NCBI GenBank assembly: GCA_028823175.1
Contig: JAPKBZ010000016.1
Span: forward strand, 1 to 64,000
DNA: 64,000 nt
From: Myxococcota bacterium
Lineage (GTDB): Bacteria > Myxococcota_A > UBA9160 > UBA4427
Reading direction: 5' to 3'
The notes under the pieces are model-generated. The model was not told the origin of the DNA and made no database searches. It saw only the letters and a list, made by a program, of their open reading frames with translations. How positions within the stretch are numbered: position 1 is the stretch's first letter; the number at the start of each line of letters is the position of its first letter. This document shows positions 1 to 8,816 of this stretch, piece after piece. Both the position numbers and the translations under genes were made by a program.

Positions 1-73
1 CCGGGCGACGACCCGGGCGACCAGAGCCAAGCCAGGACTTGCCTCAGCGCTTGTCTTAGCCCTTGTCCTAGCC

Positions 74-364
74 CTAGCCCTTGGGAAAGACCGCGAGGCT
101 GCCGTGGACGGCGACCGAGGCGAATACGCCCTCGGCCGTGTAGGGGTCGCTCTGGGCGACGGCCTCGGCACTGGCGAAGTCGTCGGCTTCGAAAACGATC
201 ACGCTGCCGCAGGGTTCCTCGTCCCTGTCCCGCAGGGGGCCAGCGAAGACGATGCGTCCCGCGGCATCGAGTTTTTCGATGTGGCCGATGTGCCGTTCGC
301 GTACGGTTTTTCGGAGCTCGCTGCCCTGGGGGCCATCCTTGCCGATGTAGATGAAAAGGCTCAT
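74..364 (-). CDS. YciI-like protein
   Basis: A 96-residue protein of the YciI/YCII family, a small dimeric ferredoxin-like fold found alone or beside enzymes; its biochemical role is usually unknown. The conserved opening (a short hydrophobic strand followed by a region ending R-x-x-H-x-x-H), the G-x-L pattern (residues AGPLRD) and the central ADDFASAEA stretch before a DPY motif are typical of the family. The start at 364 is preferred to an upstream ATG at 487 because a GGAG-type ribosome site lies just ahead of it and the extra 41 residues look non-coding. It lies upstream of the convergent window edge and downstream of the amt terminator, so it probably has its own promoter. Family call is good; function is not assigned. 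Confidence 0.85.
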   Translation of the reverse strand: MSLFIYIGKDGPQGSELRKTVRERHIGHIEKLDAAGRIVFAGPLRDRDEEPCGSVIVFEADDFASAEAVAQSDPYTAEGVFASVAVHGSLAVFPKG

Positions 365-480
365 GAGGTGTGTCTCTCCTCTGGCGGCCTCGAGGCTTCG
401 AGGGCTAGGCGGAAGGGTGAAGGCGCTCGCGGGTCTGGAGATTCGCATCCCTTGGGCGGGATCACAAATCGAAAAGCGAA

Positions 481-511
481 GGGGCACCCCCCGACGTGCG
501 GAGGGTGCCCC
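481..511 (-). terminator. Probable terminator of amt
   Basis: A perfect 9-bp inverted repeat (GGGGCACCC at 481-489, GGGTGCCCC at 503-511) with a further 3 bp possible inside the loop lies 49 bases past the amt stop codon. On the minus strand it is followed by a T-rich but interrupted stretch (TTCGCTTTT). The strong stem supports intrinsic termination; the imperfect T-tract makes the efficiency uncertain. Confidence 0.6.
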
Positions 512-559
512 GACAAGAGAGCGGGCGAAGCCTCGGAAGGGCTTGCCCTGTCGCCTCGC

Positions 560-1870
560 CTAGGAAGGCGGACCGTATGCGGTTTCCGAGTGCTCGGAGA
601 GATCGAGACCTTGATGTTCGCTCTCGGCGCTGACGCGGAGGTCGCCCATGACGATCTTCAGGAACTTGAGAATGATGAACGAGAGGCCCATGGCATAGAC
701 CGCCGTGAAGGCAACGCTGATGACCTGCTTCCAGATTTGCGCTCCCCAGCTGACGCCATCTTGAACCCCCCAGGTGGCGATGAAGAGGCCGGTCGCGATG
801 GCTCCCCAGGCGCCGCCGATTCCGTGGACGCCGAAGACGTCGAGGGAATCGTCATAGCCGAGCTTGGGCTTGATCAGGGTGACGGTCGCGTAGCAGAAGA
901 CCGAAGCGCCGATTCCGATTCCGATGGCGCCGCCCGGCCCGACGAATGCGCAGGCGGGTGTGATGGCGACGAGACCCGCGACAGCACCCGTCGCGGCGCC
1001 GAGCTGGGTGGGCTTGCCCCGGTGAACCCATTCGATGAGGACCCAGAAAATCACGGCGGTGGCCGCTGCGGTCTGGGTGGTGAGGAAGGCGAGGGCCGCC
1101 GTGCCGTCGGCCGCCAGGGCGCTGCCCGCGTTGAAACCAAACCAGCCCACCCAGAGCAGGGACGCACCGATCATTGTGTAGGGCAGGCTATTGGGCGGCA
1201 TCGATTCCTTGCCGTAGCCAAGGCGAGGGCCGAGTACGAGGCAGGCGACTAGGGCCGAGAAACCGCTGGACATGTGGACCACCAGCCCACCGGCGAAATC
1301 GAGCGCGCCGAGCTGGCTGCCGATCCAGCCGCCGCCCCAGACCATGTGGGCGAGGGGGATATAGACGAGGAAAAGCCAGATGGTGATGAAGGCGAGGTAG
1401 GCGCTGAAGCGCATTCGCTCGGCAAACGCGCCGAGCATCAGGGCCGGCGTGATGATGGCGAACATGCCCTGGAATATTACGAAGGCATAGGTCGGGATGG
1501 TTCCCTCGACCGAGTCGGGTCCCATGCCCGATAGCATCACCATGCTGAGATCACCGATGAAGCGGTTGCCTTCGCCGAAGGCCAAGCTGTAGCCGCAGGC
1601 GACCCAGAGCACGCCGACGAGGCCAGCGGCCATCATGCACTGCATGAGAACTGAGAGAATATTCTTGACCCGGACCAGGCCACCGTAGAAGAGGGCGAGC
1701 CCGGGAAGGGTCATGAGCAGGACGAGGGCGGAAGATATCATGACCCATGCTGTGTCCCCTCCGTCGATCACGCCCTCGGCGAGGGCGGCCTTGGGCAATG
1801 CCGTCAAGGCAAGGGCCAAGGTGGCGGCGAAGGGGGTGGACCGGAGTCGGCGGCGCAGTCCAGTATTCAT
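560..1870 (-). CDS. amt: Ammonium transporter, Amt/MEP/Rh family
   Basis: A 436-residue Amt channel that moves ammonium across the inner membrane. An N-terminal signal-like segment (about residues 8-30, ending ALA-EG) is followed by GDTAWVM, then about 11 hydrophobic segments. The two pore histidines are visible in HMVWGGGW and in VFGVHGIGGAWGA. The start at 1870 is fixed by a strong AGGAGGAAAG ribosome site 5 bases ahead; longer in-frame extensions lack one. No glnB/glnK (PII) gene is adjacent, unlike the common glnK-amtB pair, so PII control, if any, comes from elsewhere. A leader with repeats lies upstream and a hairpin terminator downstream, suggesting a single-gene unit. Confidence 0.95.
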   Translation of the reverse strand: MNTGLRRRLRSTPFAATLALALTALPKAALAEGVIDGGDTAWVMISSALVLLMTLPGLALFYGGLVRVKNILSVLMQCMMAAGLVGVLWVACGYSLAFGEGNRFIGDLSMVMLSGMGPDSVEGTIPTYAFVIFQGMFAIITPALMLGAFAERMRFSAYLAFITIWLFLVYIPLAHMVWGGGWIGSQLGALDFAGGLVVHMSSGFSALVACLVLGPRLGYGKESMPPNSLPYTMIGASLLWVGWFGFNAGSALAADGTAALAFLTTQTAAATAVIFWVLIEWVHRGKPTQLGAATGAVAGLVAITPACAFVGPGGAIGIGIGASVFCYATVTLIKPKLGYDDSLDVFGVHGIGGAWGAIATGLFIATWGVQDGVSWGAQIWKQVISVAFTAVYAMGLSFIILKFLKIVMGDLRVSAESEHQGLDLSEHSETAYGPPS

Positions 1871-1893
1871 CGATACTTTCCTCCTGGGGTTCT

Positions 1894-1979
1894 GCATGCG
1901 CGAGGGCATGCACGAGGGCATTCCGTGTGTGGGCGAGGTAGCTCTCGTTCGATGTGGCGGCTGAAGCATACACGTATGC
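1894..1979 (-). promoter_or_regulatory. Repeat-rich leader of amt
   Basis: Upstream of the amt start there are two tandem copies of a 12-mer, GCATGCRCGAGG (1894-1905 and 1906-1917, plus-strand reading), followed by a partial third, and further out a 14-bp palindrome GCATAC-AC-GTATGC at 1966-1979. The half-sites resemble each other (GCATGC / GCATAC). These are direct observations; that they bind a nitrogen regulator is inference. I did not find a convincing sigma-54 -24/-12 element. Confidence 0.4.
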
Positions 1980-2079
1980 GAGCCGTTCCTGAAAGGGCGA
2001 CCCGCCCGGAGAAAGCAGAACCCCGCCGTGGGTGTGCGCATTCACGCACAGGTGAGGGTCGAAGTGTGCGAAAAGCGGC

Positions 2080-2856
2080 TCAGAATATCGTGTAGCCGCC
2101 GTCGATTCGAAGGCTGTCCCCGGTGTGATAGCGAGAGGCATCGGAGGCGAGATAGACCGCGACGCCCGCGAGATCTGCCGGCTCGCCCCAGCGTCGGGCG
2201 GGGATGCGACGAACGACGGTTTCGCTGAAGCGAGCATTCTCGACAGCAGGTGCTGTCGCATCCGTGACGATCCAACCGGGCTGCACGGAGTTGACCTGAA
2301 CGTCGTAGCGGGCGAGTCGCGCCGCGTAGGCACGCACGAGTGCTTCGACGCCTCCCTTGCTTGCCGCGTAGTGCGGTTGCATCGGGGTGCCGAAGATGGC
2401 CGAGATAGAAGAGATGGCTACGAGCTTCCCGCCGCCTTCCCGTTCCGACATGTGCTTTCCCCAACTCTTGAAGCAGAGAAAGACGCCATCGAGGTTGGTG
2501 GCGAGGATGCGACGAAAATCCTTGAGTTCGAGTTTTAATGGGTCAGCAGCATCACCGAAGCCGGCGTTCGCAAAGCCCGCATCGATTTGGCCGAAGCGTT
2601 CGAGGGTTTTCGCGGTCGCCTGGTCGACGTCTTCGGGGGAGGATACGTCGCAGCGAAGGGTTTGAACTTGGCCGCCCGCCTCGGCGAGGGACTCGGCAGC
2701 TTGAGCGTTTGAGACCTCATCCCGGGCCCAGAGGGAGACGCTTGCGCCGGCCTGGGCGAGCCCTCGGGCCAGACCCAAGCCAATGCCACGGTTGCCTCCG
2801 GTGATCACGGCCACCTTGCCGGAGAGATCGAAGAGGTTCTTGGCCTGGGTTGTCAT
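2080..2856 (-). CDS. SDR family oxidoreductase
   Basis: A 258-residue classical short-chain dehydrogenase/reductase. The cofactor motif TGGNRGIG lies near residue 20, the catalytic Ser is in AISSIS and the YxxxK pair in HYAASKGG; the C-terminal GDSLRIDGGYT is the usual end of the family. Such enzymes oxidise or reduce alcohols and ketones with NAD(P)(H); the substrate cannot be read from the sequence. The start at 2856 has a GGGAG ribosome site and begins the conserved FDLSGKVAVITGG block; a longer frame reaching 3060 is not supported. It is divergent from the DUF2161 gene and downstream of, but not clearly co-transcribed with, amt. Confidence 0.92.
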   Translation of the reverse strand: MTTQAKNLFDLSGKVAVITGGNRGIGLGLARGLAQAGASVSLWARDEVSNAQAAESLAEAGGQVQTLRCDVSSPEDVDQATAKTLERFGQIDAGFANAGFGDAADPLKLELKDFRRILATNLDGVFLCFKSWGKHMSEREGGGKLVAISSISAIFGTPMQPHYAASKGGVEALVRAYAARLARYDVQVNSVQPGWIVTDATAPAVENARFSETVVRRIPARRWGEPADLAGVAVYLASDASRYHTGDSLRIDGGYTIF

Positions 2857-3115
2857 GGCAATGTCTCCCTGGTGGTGTTGTGGGTGGTTCAAAAAGAGGA
2901 AATCAATCCTATCACCCCTGAAGGAAGTCGCATCAAGTGAAGGCGTCGGCGCGCCGCGGCGAGGTGGGCTGCCCCTAGGTAAGCGCGCTCGGGCCAACTG
3001 CCGCGAAGGATCCGAATTTTCAGCCCTCAGGTGCGTGCTCTCTCTTTTTGAATATGCCATACGGCCCCGCTGCTCAGCTGTGGTCAGGCGACAAGAGCTT
3101 CGGAGACATCATTCA

Positions 3116-3985
3116 ATGGCGAGTGCGGGGAAAAGGAAGATTGGCTTGCGGAAATCGAAATCGTCGTCTTGTGCACGCGTCAAATCCCCCGTCAAATTTC
3201 CGATCAAAGCCCCCATCAAAGCCCCCAAGGTTCGGGCGTGTTATCCTCATCGTCTCTTCATGCCGGCCAGGAAAACCCTCAAAGAGACCGATCTCTACCC
3301 GCCGCTTCATGACTACCTCGTCGCCCAGGGTTATGCCGTGAGGAGTGAGGTCAATGATTGCGACGTGACCGCGACGAAGGGCGAAGACCTGATCGTCATC
3401 GAGATCAAGCGCTCGCTCAACCTGACTCTTCTCTCCCAAGCGGCCCAGCGGCAACGGATCACGGATTCGGTTTATGTCGCTGTCCCCATGCCGGATGAGG
3501 GAATCTACTCGAAGAAATGGCGAAGCCACACACACCTGGTCAAAAGGCTGGAACTCGGACTAATCCTGATTACGCTGGGAAGCCAACGCACTTCGGTCCA
3601 GGTCGCCTTTCACCCGGTCCCCTTTCAGAGGAGAAAAGACCGAGCCAATCGACGCGCGCTCTTGGAGGAAATCGCGGGGCGCACAGGGGACTATAATACG
3701 GGCGGCAGCGTGCAGCGGAAACTGGTCACGGCCTACCGGGAGCAGGCGATCCACGTTGCTTGTGCCTTAGACCGACTGGGTCCGAGCACTCCAAAAATCC
3801 TGCGTGGGTTGGGGACGAGCAAGAAGACGACCTCCATCCTCTATGGCAATGTGTACGGCTGGTTCGAGCGCGTGGATCGCGGTCTTTATCGTCTCGGGAC
3901 CCAGGGAAAGAATGCTCTGGAGGATTATCCGGATCTGGTCGAGCACTACGAAGGACTGCTCGGCGCGGAGAGGCCAGACGCGTGA
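3116..3985 (+). CDS. DUF2161 family, PD-(D/E)XK nuclease-fold protein
   Basis: The core from the internal Met encoded at 3260 (KETDLYPPLHDYLVAQGY) matches the DUF2161 family, described as putative PD-(D/E)XK-type phosphodiesterases. A candidate metal site is Asp83 followed by Glu96-x-Lys98 in the IEIKRS strand. The C-terminal third is a winged-helix-like segment (STPKILRGLG, then NVYGWFERVDRGLYRLG). The start at 3116 is chosen because GGAGA lies 9 bases ahead, whereas 3260 has no ribosome site; it adds 48 basic residues with a KAP-rich stretch. If 3260 is right the protein has 241 residues. Role unknown; perhaps DNA or RNA metabolism. Confidence 0.8.
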   Translation: MASAGKRKIGLRKSKSSSCARVKSPVKFPIKAPIKAPKVRACYPHRLFMPARKTLKETDLYPPLHDYLVAQGYAVRSEVNDCDVTATKGEDLIVIEIKRSLNLTLLSQAAQRQRITDSVYVAVPMPDEGIYSKKWRSHTHLVKRLELGLILITLGSQRTSVQVAFHPVPFQRRKDRANRRALLEEIAGRTGDYNTGGSVQRKLVTAYREQAIHVACALDRLGPSTPKILRGLGTSKKTTSILYGNVYGWFERVDRGLYRLGTQGKNALEDYPDLVEHYEGLLGAERPDA

Positions 3986-4096
3986 TCGAAATGAGGTCGC
4001 GGCCCGTCAGCTGCTTCCTCTTTGGGATGATTTGCCCAGGGGCTATCGGCGAGGAGATGCGCCCACCCGTCCACCCGCCCGCAGGCTCCTGTCCGA

Positions 4097-5269
4097 TCAG
4101 TCTTCGAGGGTTTCGCTGAACATCCGGCGGCTTGTTTCGACGTGCGTGTCGTCGTGGCTGAACTCCCGGGCGAAGGCTTCGGCACGCTCGCACCATTTTC
4201 GGTGCTCGGTTTCGTCCATCGCCATGCAGCGCTCGATCACTTCGCGAAAGCGTTCTGGCTGGTCGAGGGGTATATCCCAGCCGATCCCCTTATTCGCGAG
4301 ATCGCGCCAGGGTGTCTGGTCGCTTAGGAGGACCGGGCAACCATGGCTGAGGGACTCAAAGATCGCCTGTCCAAAATTTTCCCCGTGTGTCGGCAGGAAG
4401 AGCAGGTCGTGATCACATACGACTTGTGAGATTTCCTCTGGCCTGGCAATGCCGGCATAATTCACTCGGCAGTTGGCGGGCAATCGCGCGATCAGATTCT
4501 CACAACGCTCCCAATACGCCAGATCCTCCTGCGGCCCGAAAATGTTGAGCGTGAAATCTCCATCCAGATCTTGGAGGGTCTCGATGACTTCCAGTGCGCC
4601 CAGCAAGTTCTTGTTGACCGCGATACGACCGAGGAAAAAAGCGCGTAGTTCGCGCGGCTGTTTGCTCCGCCGGACGGCTTGGTCGGCGCTCCCGGGGGGC
4701 GGGGCGAGATTGCTGGCGACGAAAACCCGGGCCCCGGCGCCGAATACGTGCCTGATTTGGTCTTCTTCGTAAGGGCTCGAGGCTTGCCAGAAGATGCCGC
4801 GATAAAGGCCAAGGCGCTTGGCCACTTGGATATAGATCCGCTTCTTGGGCGACTTGACGGCCAGAGCGCCGGGAGCCAATTCGCCGCGAGGGGCGAGCAG
4901 GACGGGCTTTTTGGGAATGAGGCCGAGGCGACGGAGCACGATTGGCGCAATCGAGAAACGCGGATCGAAGAAACTATTGATATAGAGGAGCGCGTGGGAA
5001 GTTTTTCGGATTACGGCGCGGATGCCCAAGGGGGTACGTTCCGAAGGAGGCAGGTAGTAGACGTGCCCGTTGCCGACGGGTTCCCAATTTTCGACGTTAA
5101 TCCCGGGAAAGGCTTCGGTATCGCCCGCGTCCCGATCGGTCGTGACGATTCTAAAGTCGAAGCTTCGTCCGAGATGAGCGACGGCGTTGGCAAGGGTACG
5201 GATGGGGCCGCCATACTTGAATCCTGGGAGGTAATGCTTGGTTAGAACCAGAATTGTAGGACGCGCCAC
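4097..5269 (-). CDS. Glycosyltransferase family 4 protein
   Basis: A 390-residue GT-B glycosyltransferase of the GT4 type. The glycine-rich acceptor loop is near the N-terminus (LPGFKYGGPIRTLANAV), PRGELAPGALAVK is the conserved mid-protein signature, and the nucleotide-sugar site EX7E is seen in ENFGQAIFE near residue 310. It most likely adds a sugar to a growing lipid-linked polysaccharide at the inner face of the inner membrane. The start is GTG with GGGAGGGGG ahead of it. Together with the oxidoreductase at 5374 and the CapK-like gene at 7421 it forms a small cell-surface polysaccharide set. Donor and acceptor are unknown. Confidence 0.9.
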   Translation of the reverse strand: MARPTILVLTKHYLPGFKYGGPIRTLANAVAHLGRSFDFRIVTTDRDAGDTEAFPGINVENWEPVGNGHVYYLPPSERTPLGIRAVIRKTSHALLYINSFFDPRFSIAPIVLRRLGLIPKKPVLLAPRGELAPGALAVKSPKKRIYIQVAKRLGLYRGIFWQASSPYEEDQIRHVFGAGARVFVASNLAPPPGSADQAVRRSKQPRELRAFFLGRIAVNKNLLGALEVIETLQDLDGDFTLNIFGPQEDLAYWERCENLIARLPANCRVNYAGIARPEEISQVVCDHDLLFLPTHGENFGQAIFESLSHGCPVLLSDQTPWRDLANKGIGWDIPLDQPERFREVIERCMAMDETEHRKWCERAEAFAREFSHDDTHVETSRRMFSETLED

Positions 5270-5331
5270 GGAGTGCCCCCTCCCGTGATAGTTGGGCTGC
5301 GAATCAGCGAAAGACTAGCACTCCGAAACAG

Positions 5332-5350
5332 AAAAATGCCGATTCGGCAT
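5332..5350 (-). terminator. Intrinsic terminator after the Gfo/Idh gene
   Basis: On the minus strand a 6-bp stem (ATGCCG / CGGCAT with a 3-base loop) runs straight into five T residues, 24 bases past the stop of the oxidoreductase gene. This is a compact rho-independent terminator. It separates that gene from the glycosyltransferase gene 63 bases further on, so the two may be transcribed separately despite the shared direction. Confidence 0.65.
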
Positions 5351-5373
5351 GCACCAGAGCGCCGACTACACGG

Positions 5374-6975
5374 CTAGGTATTTGTTCTTTCGGCGCGCTC
5401 CAGTTCCAGGAGCCGCTCGAGTTCCAAGACCAGGGCACTCGATATGCGGACGGAGTCTACGGAGTCTCCGATCTCATTATTCCTGATTTTTTTGGCGATG
5501 GACTGGTACATGAGCTTGTAGGGGAGAGTCTTATTGATCTTGGTTCGTCTCAGGATTCGAAAGCGGTTCTCGGAAAGATAGTGCGCGTTGTTGGTGATCT
5601 TGACGGTGACCGCTCCGGCACGCAGCTCGACGTAATCCTGCAAACCGATGCGCTGGCTGCCCACATCTGTCAGCACCATGGTGAAATAGGCGCCGTTTTC
5701 GAGGGTTACCGAGCAGTTGATCGTGCCGTCAGGCGATTCTGCCACCTTGGCCGAGGCGACTTCGTTGTAGTCGTTGAGGAAGAGGAAATGATCGATCCAA
5801 TGACAGCCATTCGAAATCAGCCGACTCTTCGAGTTGGGCCAGCGGTACCAGTGCTTGTCGGGAAGGGGGACTTCGTAGACGATGCAGTTGTAATTGATCG
5901 GGTCTCCGGGCTCTAGGCCCAGATCCTCGAGGGCAAGGTCATTCAGCGGTGAGTAGCGCTTGTGGAAACAGGCGAAGAGTCCGCCCTCGGTCCCTTCCAT
6001 CGCCCTGAGCAGATCCGATAGCTGCTCTTCCTCCACTGCAATCGGTTTTTCGGTCACCGCATAGGCGCCCCTGTCGAGGGCTGTAGAAGCAAGTGGCGCG
6101 TGGGTATGGTGGTATCCGGCGATGAAGTAGACATCGTAGTCTTCTGTTTCGCGGGGAACCGGCGAGGAGTCCCAGCAGGGCACATTCCCCCAGTCCTTGG
6201 GCACCTGGATAGGGTCGATTTCATGGACGGACTCGATGTCCAAAAAATGACTGACATTCGGCAGGATATTGGTCTTGGCATAGTGGCCATATCCGAACAG
6301 GATGGCTTTTTTGCGCTTTCCTCGGGGAGCTACGAACGTACCCAGGGTCGAGTGGATTTCCCGAATGGGAGTGGGGGAGCCGATCGCGAGCCGCTCGGAT
6401 TGGCTCCAATCCATCTCTTTCGCAAAGCTGTGCAGTCCGGAAGCGATCAGAGTGGCATCCCCCTCGCTAAGCCTCGCGCCCGAATACTCGCTCCAAGTGG
6501 TGACGGCTGTCCACCACGAGGCAACGGGTGCGGGAGTTTCCGGCTTCGAGAGGTAGAGCAAGTTTCCCTCTTCCAGTTGACCGATGTCCTCGTCCCGCAG
6601 ACGATCAATCAAGGCTTCAGGGAGCACGATTCGTTCGACGCAGGCAGGGGACCCTGGGGCGAAGAATAAGACCAGTTCGTCGAGTTCGTATTGCCCCCCC
6701 CAACCCGACTCGGTCACTTTGCCGATCCCAAAAGAGTGAAATCGATGATTTCGGTTTCGCTCTTGCAGTCTCGAGGCCACCTTGCGCCAGGTTTCTGCGG
6801 CGCCCACTTCCCGGATATAGTTCCAGATCAGCTTGGTGCTGCGGGGAAGAACGAAGTAGATGCCCTCCAGAATCTCAAGGTTGGCGAAGGCCATGACCTG
6901 AATGCGATAGCTCTTAGCTGGCTTATGGAAGTCAAGGGACGAATCGTCCCAGCTTCCATCGAGCAAGCACCTCAT
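5374..6975 (-). CDS. Gfo/Idh/MocA-type oxidoreductase with N-terminal extension
   Basis: 533 residues. The C-terminal part from about residue 225 (KKAILFGYGHYAKTNI) is a Gfo/Idh/MocA Rossmann domain: the hallmark EKP motif occurs in AVTEKPIAVE, and NGCHWIDHFLFL contains the conserved GxHxxD-like motif of the C-terminal domain. Such enzymes are usually NAD(P)-dependent sugar dehydrogenases or isomerases. The first about 225 residues are not part of that family and I do not recognise them; they include a WGGQYELDELVLFFAPG stretch. The start has GGGAGAG ahead. The neighbours (GT4, CapK-like) suggest nucleotide-sugar or repeat-unit modification for a surface polysaccharide. Substrate unknown. Confidence 0.8.
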   Translation of the reverse strand: MRCLLDGSWDDSSLDFHKPAKSYRIQVMAFANLEILEGIYFVLPRSTKLIWNYIREVGAAETWRKVASRLQERNRNHRFHSFGIGKVTESGWGGQYELDELVLFFAPGSPACVERIVLPEALIDRLRDEDIGQLEEGNLLYLSKPETPAPVASWWTAVTTWSEYSGARLSEGDATLIASGLHSFAKEMDWSQSERLAIGSPTPIREIHSTLGTFVAPRGKRKKAILFGYGHYAKTNILPNVSHFLDIESVHEIDPIQVPKDWGNVPCWDSSPVPRETEDYDVYFIAGYHHTHAPLASTALDRGAYAVTEKPIAVEEEQLSDLLRAMEGTEGGLFACFHKRYSPLNDLALEDLGLEPGDPINYNCIVYEVPLPDKHWYRWPNSKSRLISNGCHWIDHFLFLNDYNEVASAKVAESPDGTINCSVTLENGAYFTMVLTDVGSQRIGLQDYVELRAGAVTVKITNNAHYLSENRFRILRRTKINKTLPYKLMYQSIAKKIRNNEIGDSVDSVRISSALVLELERLLELERAERTNT

Positions 6976-7420
6976 CGTGGTGACTCTCCCAGCCTCATGG
7001 AGCTTCGACTTTCCCGTGGCAGGGCGACGGCATGCCAGCCGCTCCAGCCAAGGGTTGTGCCGAGGACTTTTGGTTTCGAGGTTTCGCTATCGACCATAGC
7101 TCGATATCGATTCATGCGGTGCGGGAAGCTACCGCTCGAACTCACGCAGCCCAGATCCGACATCCCCGGCCGACACTTCCCCTCGGGGCCGAGGCGGGCA
7201 ACGGCCGACGGCGAGAGTGCGGGCGGACTCGAACCCGCGCCGCTCGGGCTTTGCGGATCGGCCGAGCGGTTCGACTTTCGCGTGGGGTGCTAGGATGATC
7301 GCTGCTTATGGAGAGTCCCGGAAAGACCGATCAGAGGGGTGTGCCCGGCCAACTCGGATGCGGTTCGCCGAAGCCCGAGCCAGTCTGTCGCGCCTTTTTT
7401 GATGTACCCGGATCAATCCG
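6976..7420. other. Intergenic region between divergent genes
   Basis: 445 bases with no convincing gene. It holds a 10-bp palindrome TCGATATCGA (7101-7110) next to a GCTAT/ATAGC inverted repeat (7086-7100), and an 8-bp stem CCGCTCGG/CCGAGCGG with a 14-base loop (7240-7269). Both divergent promoters must lie here, but no clean -35/-10 pair stands out. A short T-arm-like string at 7221-7240 is not part of a tRNA. Confidence 0.5.
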
Positions 7421-8791
7421 ATGAATACGCTTTACGACATGCTGCCCGTCGTGGGTCAGAATGCGGCCTGTACCCTCGCCGGGGTCTATAGGGCCTATAC
7501 CCGGCATCCCAGAATTTTCCATCGCCGCCTTGCCGAACTCAAACGCACCCGGGATCTGCCTCTGGATGAGCTGTATCAGCTGCAATGGGAGCAGTTGCAG
7601 AAAATGGTGAGCCGGGCCCAAACTTATGTACCCCACTATCGTGACCTGCCTGAGTGCTCGAGCGCCTCGGACCCCAGCGTCGCGATTCGCGAGACCCTCG
7701 ATCGGATGCCCCTCCTGACCAAGGAGGTCTACAGGGAGAACGCACAGAGTTTTATCTCAGCGGATATACCCAAGCGTTCGATCTTGCGGGGCAGGACGAG
7801 TGGCACGACTGGAACGGCTCTTCCCCTCTACGCATCCGCTCGTACGGTGGCCGAAGAATACGCGACGGTATGGCGGCTGCGTGATGCCCATGGCGTCGAC
7901 CTTCAGGATAGTCACTTGACCTTTAACGGGCAGCTGATTGTTCCCGTCAAGCAGACCAAGCCTCCGTATTGGCGCAATAATATGTACCAGCGCCAGATCC
8001 TTTTCTCCATTTACCACATGACTACGCGCAATCTCGGAGACTATGTCGGCGCGATTCACGATTTGGAATTTTCTTATGTAGATGGCTATCCCTCCGCACT
8101 CTACCAGGCGGCGAGAGCCATGCTTGAACAGGGCCGACCCCTCGAAAAAGGCAGGATGAAGGCGATCTTCACCTCCTCGGAGTCGTTGCTCGCCTACCAG
8201 CGGGAAACCATCGAGGAGGCCTTTGGTGCTTCCGTTTGGGATCGATACGGCACCGCCGAGTTCGCGGTTTCAATGACGGCCTGTTCGGAAAAGAACCTTC
8301 ACGTCGATATGGAATTCGGCATCGTCGAGGTCGATGTTCTCGAGGAGACCGACGAATACGTCAGAGGGCCATTGGTCGTGACTGGGTTCGCCAACGACGT
8401 GACCCCATTCATTCGCTATCGAATCGGCGATTATGGCACTCGCCTCAAGGGAGAGTGTCCGTGTGGGCGCGCTGGCGATGTCTTCTCGGATGTCGATGGC
8501 CGAAGCGACGATTTCGTAATAACCCCGGACGGGCGCAAAATCGGGCGCCTGGATCATATCTTCAAGGATCAGACTACGGTGGTCGAAGCCCAGATACGCC
8601 AGACCACTCGCGAGTCGATCAATATCATCTTTGTGCCCGATCGCAGATTCGGGCCAAAAGAAGAGAAGGGCCTGCTGCAGGAAGTCCGATCGCGGCTGGG
8701 TGACGAAATCGAGATTCGGCTGCTCCCCGTCGAATCGATACCCCGCGAGGCCAACGGCAAATTTCGGGCGGTCAAGTCCGTAGCGACCTAG
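7421..8791 (+). CDS. CapK/PaaK-like adenylate-forming enzyme
   Basis: 456 residues related to phenylacetate-CoA ligase and to CapK proteins of capsule clusters. The ATP/AMP loop is GRTSGTTGTALPLY (about residues 125-138), the adenylate motif is DRYGTAEF (about 272-279) and the hinge region follows RYRIGDYG. Members of this branch activate a carboxylate as an acyl-AMP, and those in capsule loci are thought to help transfer or modify repeat units; this is family knowledge, not shown here. The N-terminus (MLPVVGQNAACTLAG) matches CapK proteins. No strong ribosome site precedes the ATG, so the exact start is uncertain. Confidence 0.85.
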   Translation: MNTLYDMLPVVGQNAACTLAGVYRAYTRHPRIFHRRLAELKRTRDLPLDELYQLQWEQLQKMVSRAQTYVPHYRDLPECSSASDPSVAIRETLDRMPLLTKEVYRENAQSFISADIPKRSILRGRTSGTTGTALPLYASARTVAEEYATVWRLRDAHGVDLQDSHLTFNGQLIVPVKQTKPPYWRNNMYQRQILFSIYHMTTRNLGDYVGAIHDLEFSYVDGYPSALYQAARAMLEQGRPLEKGRMKAIFTSSESLLAYQRETIEEAFGASVWDRYGTAEFAVSMTACSEKNLHVDMEFGIVEVDVLEETDEYVRGPLVVTGFANDVTPFIRYRIGDYGTRLKGECPCGRAGDVFSDVDGRSDDFVITPDGRKIGRLDHIFKDQTTVVEAQIRQTTRESINIIFVPDRRFGPKEEKGLLQEVRSRLGDEIEIRLLPVESIPREANGKFRAVKSVAT

Positions 8792-8816
8792 GACTAAAAT
8801 CGGCCGACTCTGAGTT

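Noticed and set aside
1-73. Short CTTGTCYTAGCC-like repeats at the window start
   Set aside because: Only about two imperfect copies in a short GC-rich spacer after the YciI gene; no function suggested.
104-1252. Long open frame on the plus strand opposite the YciI and amt genes
   Set aside because: The encoded protein is low-complexity Gly/Glu/Arg-rich, typical of the antisense of GC-rich genes; the minus-strand frames match known families.
7221-7276. tRNA-like strings: a T-arm-like sequence on the minus strand and a D-arm-like sequence on the plus strand
   Set aside because: They are on opposite strands, the T stem does not pair properly, and no anticodon arm or acceptor stem lies at the right distance.
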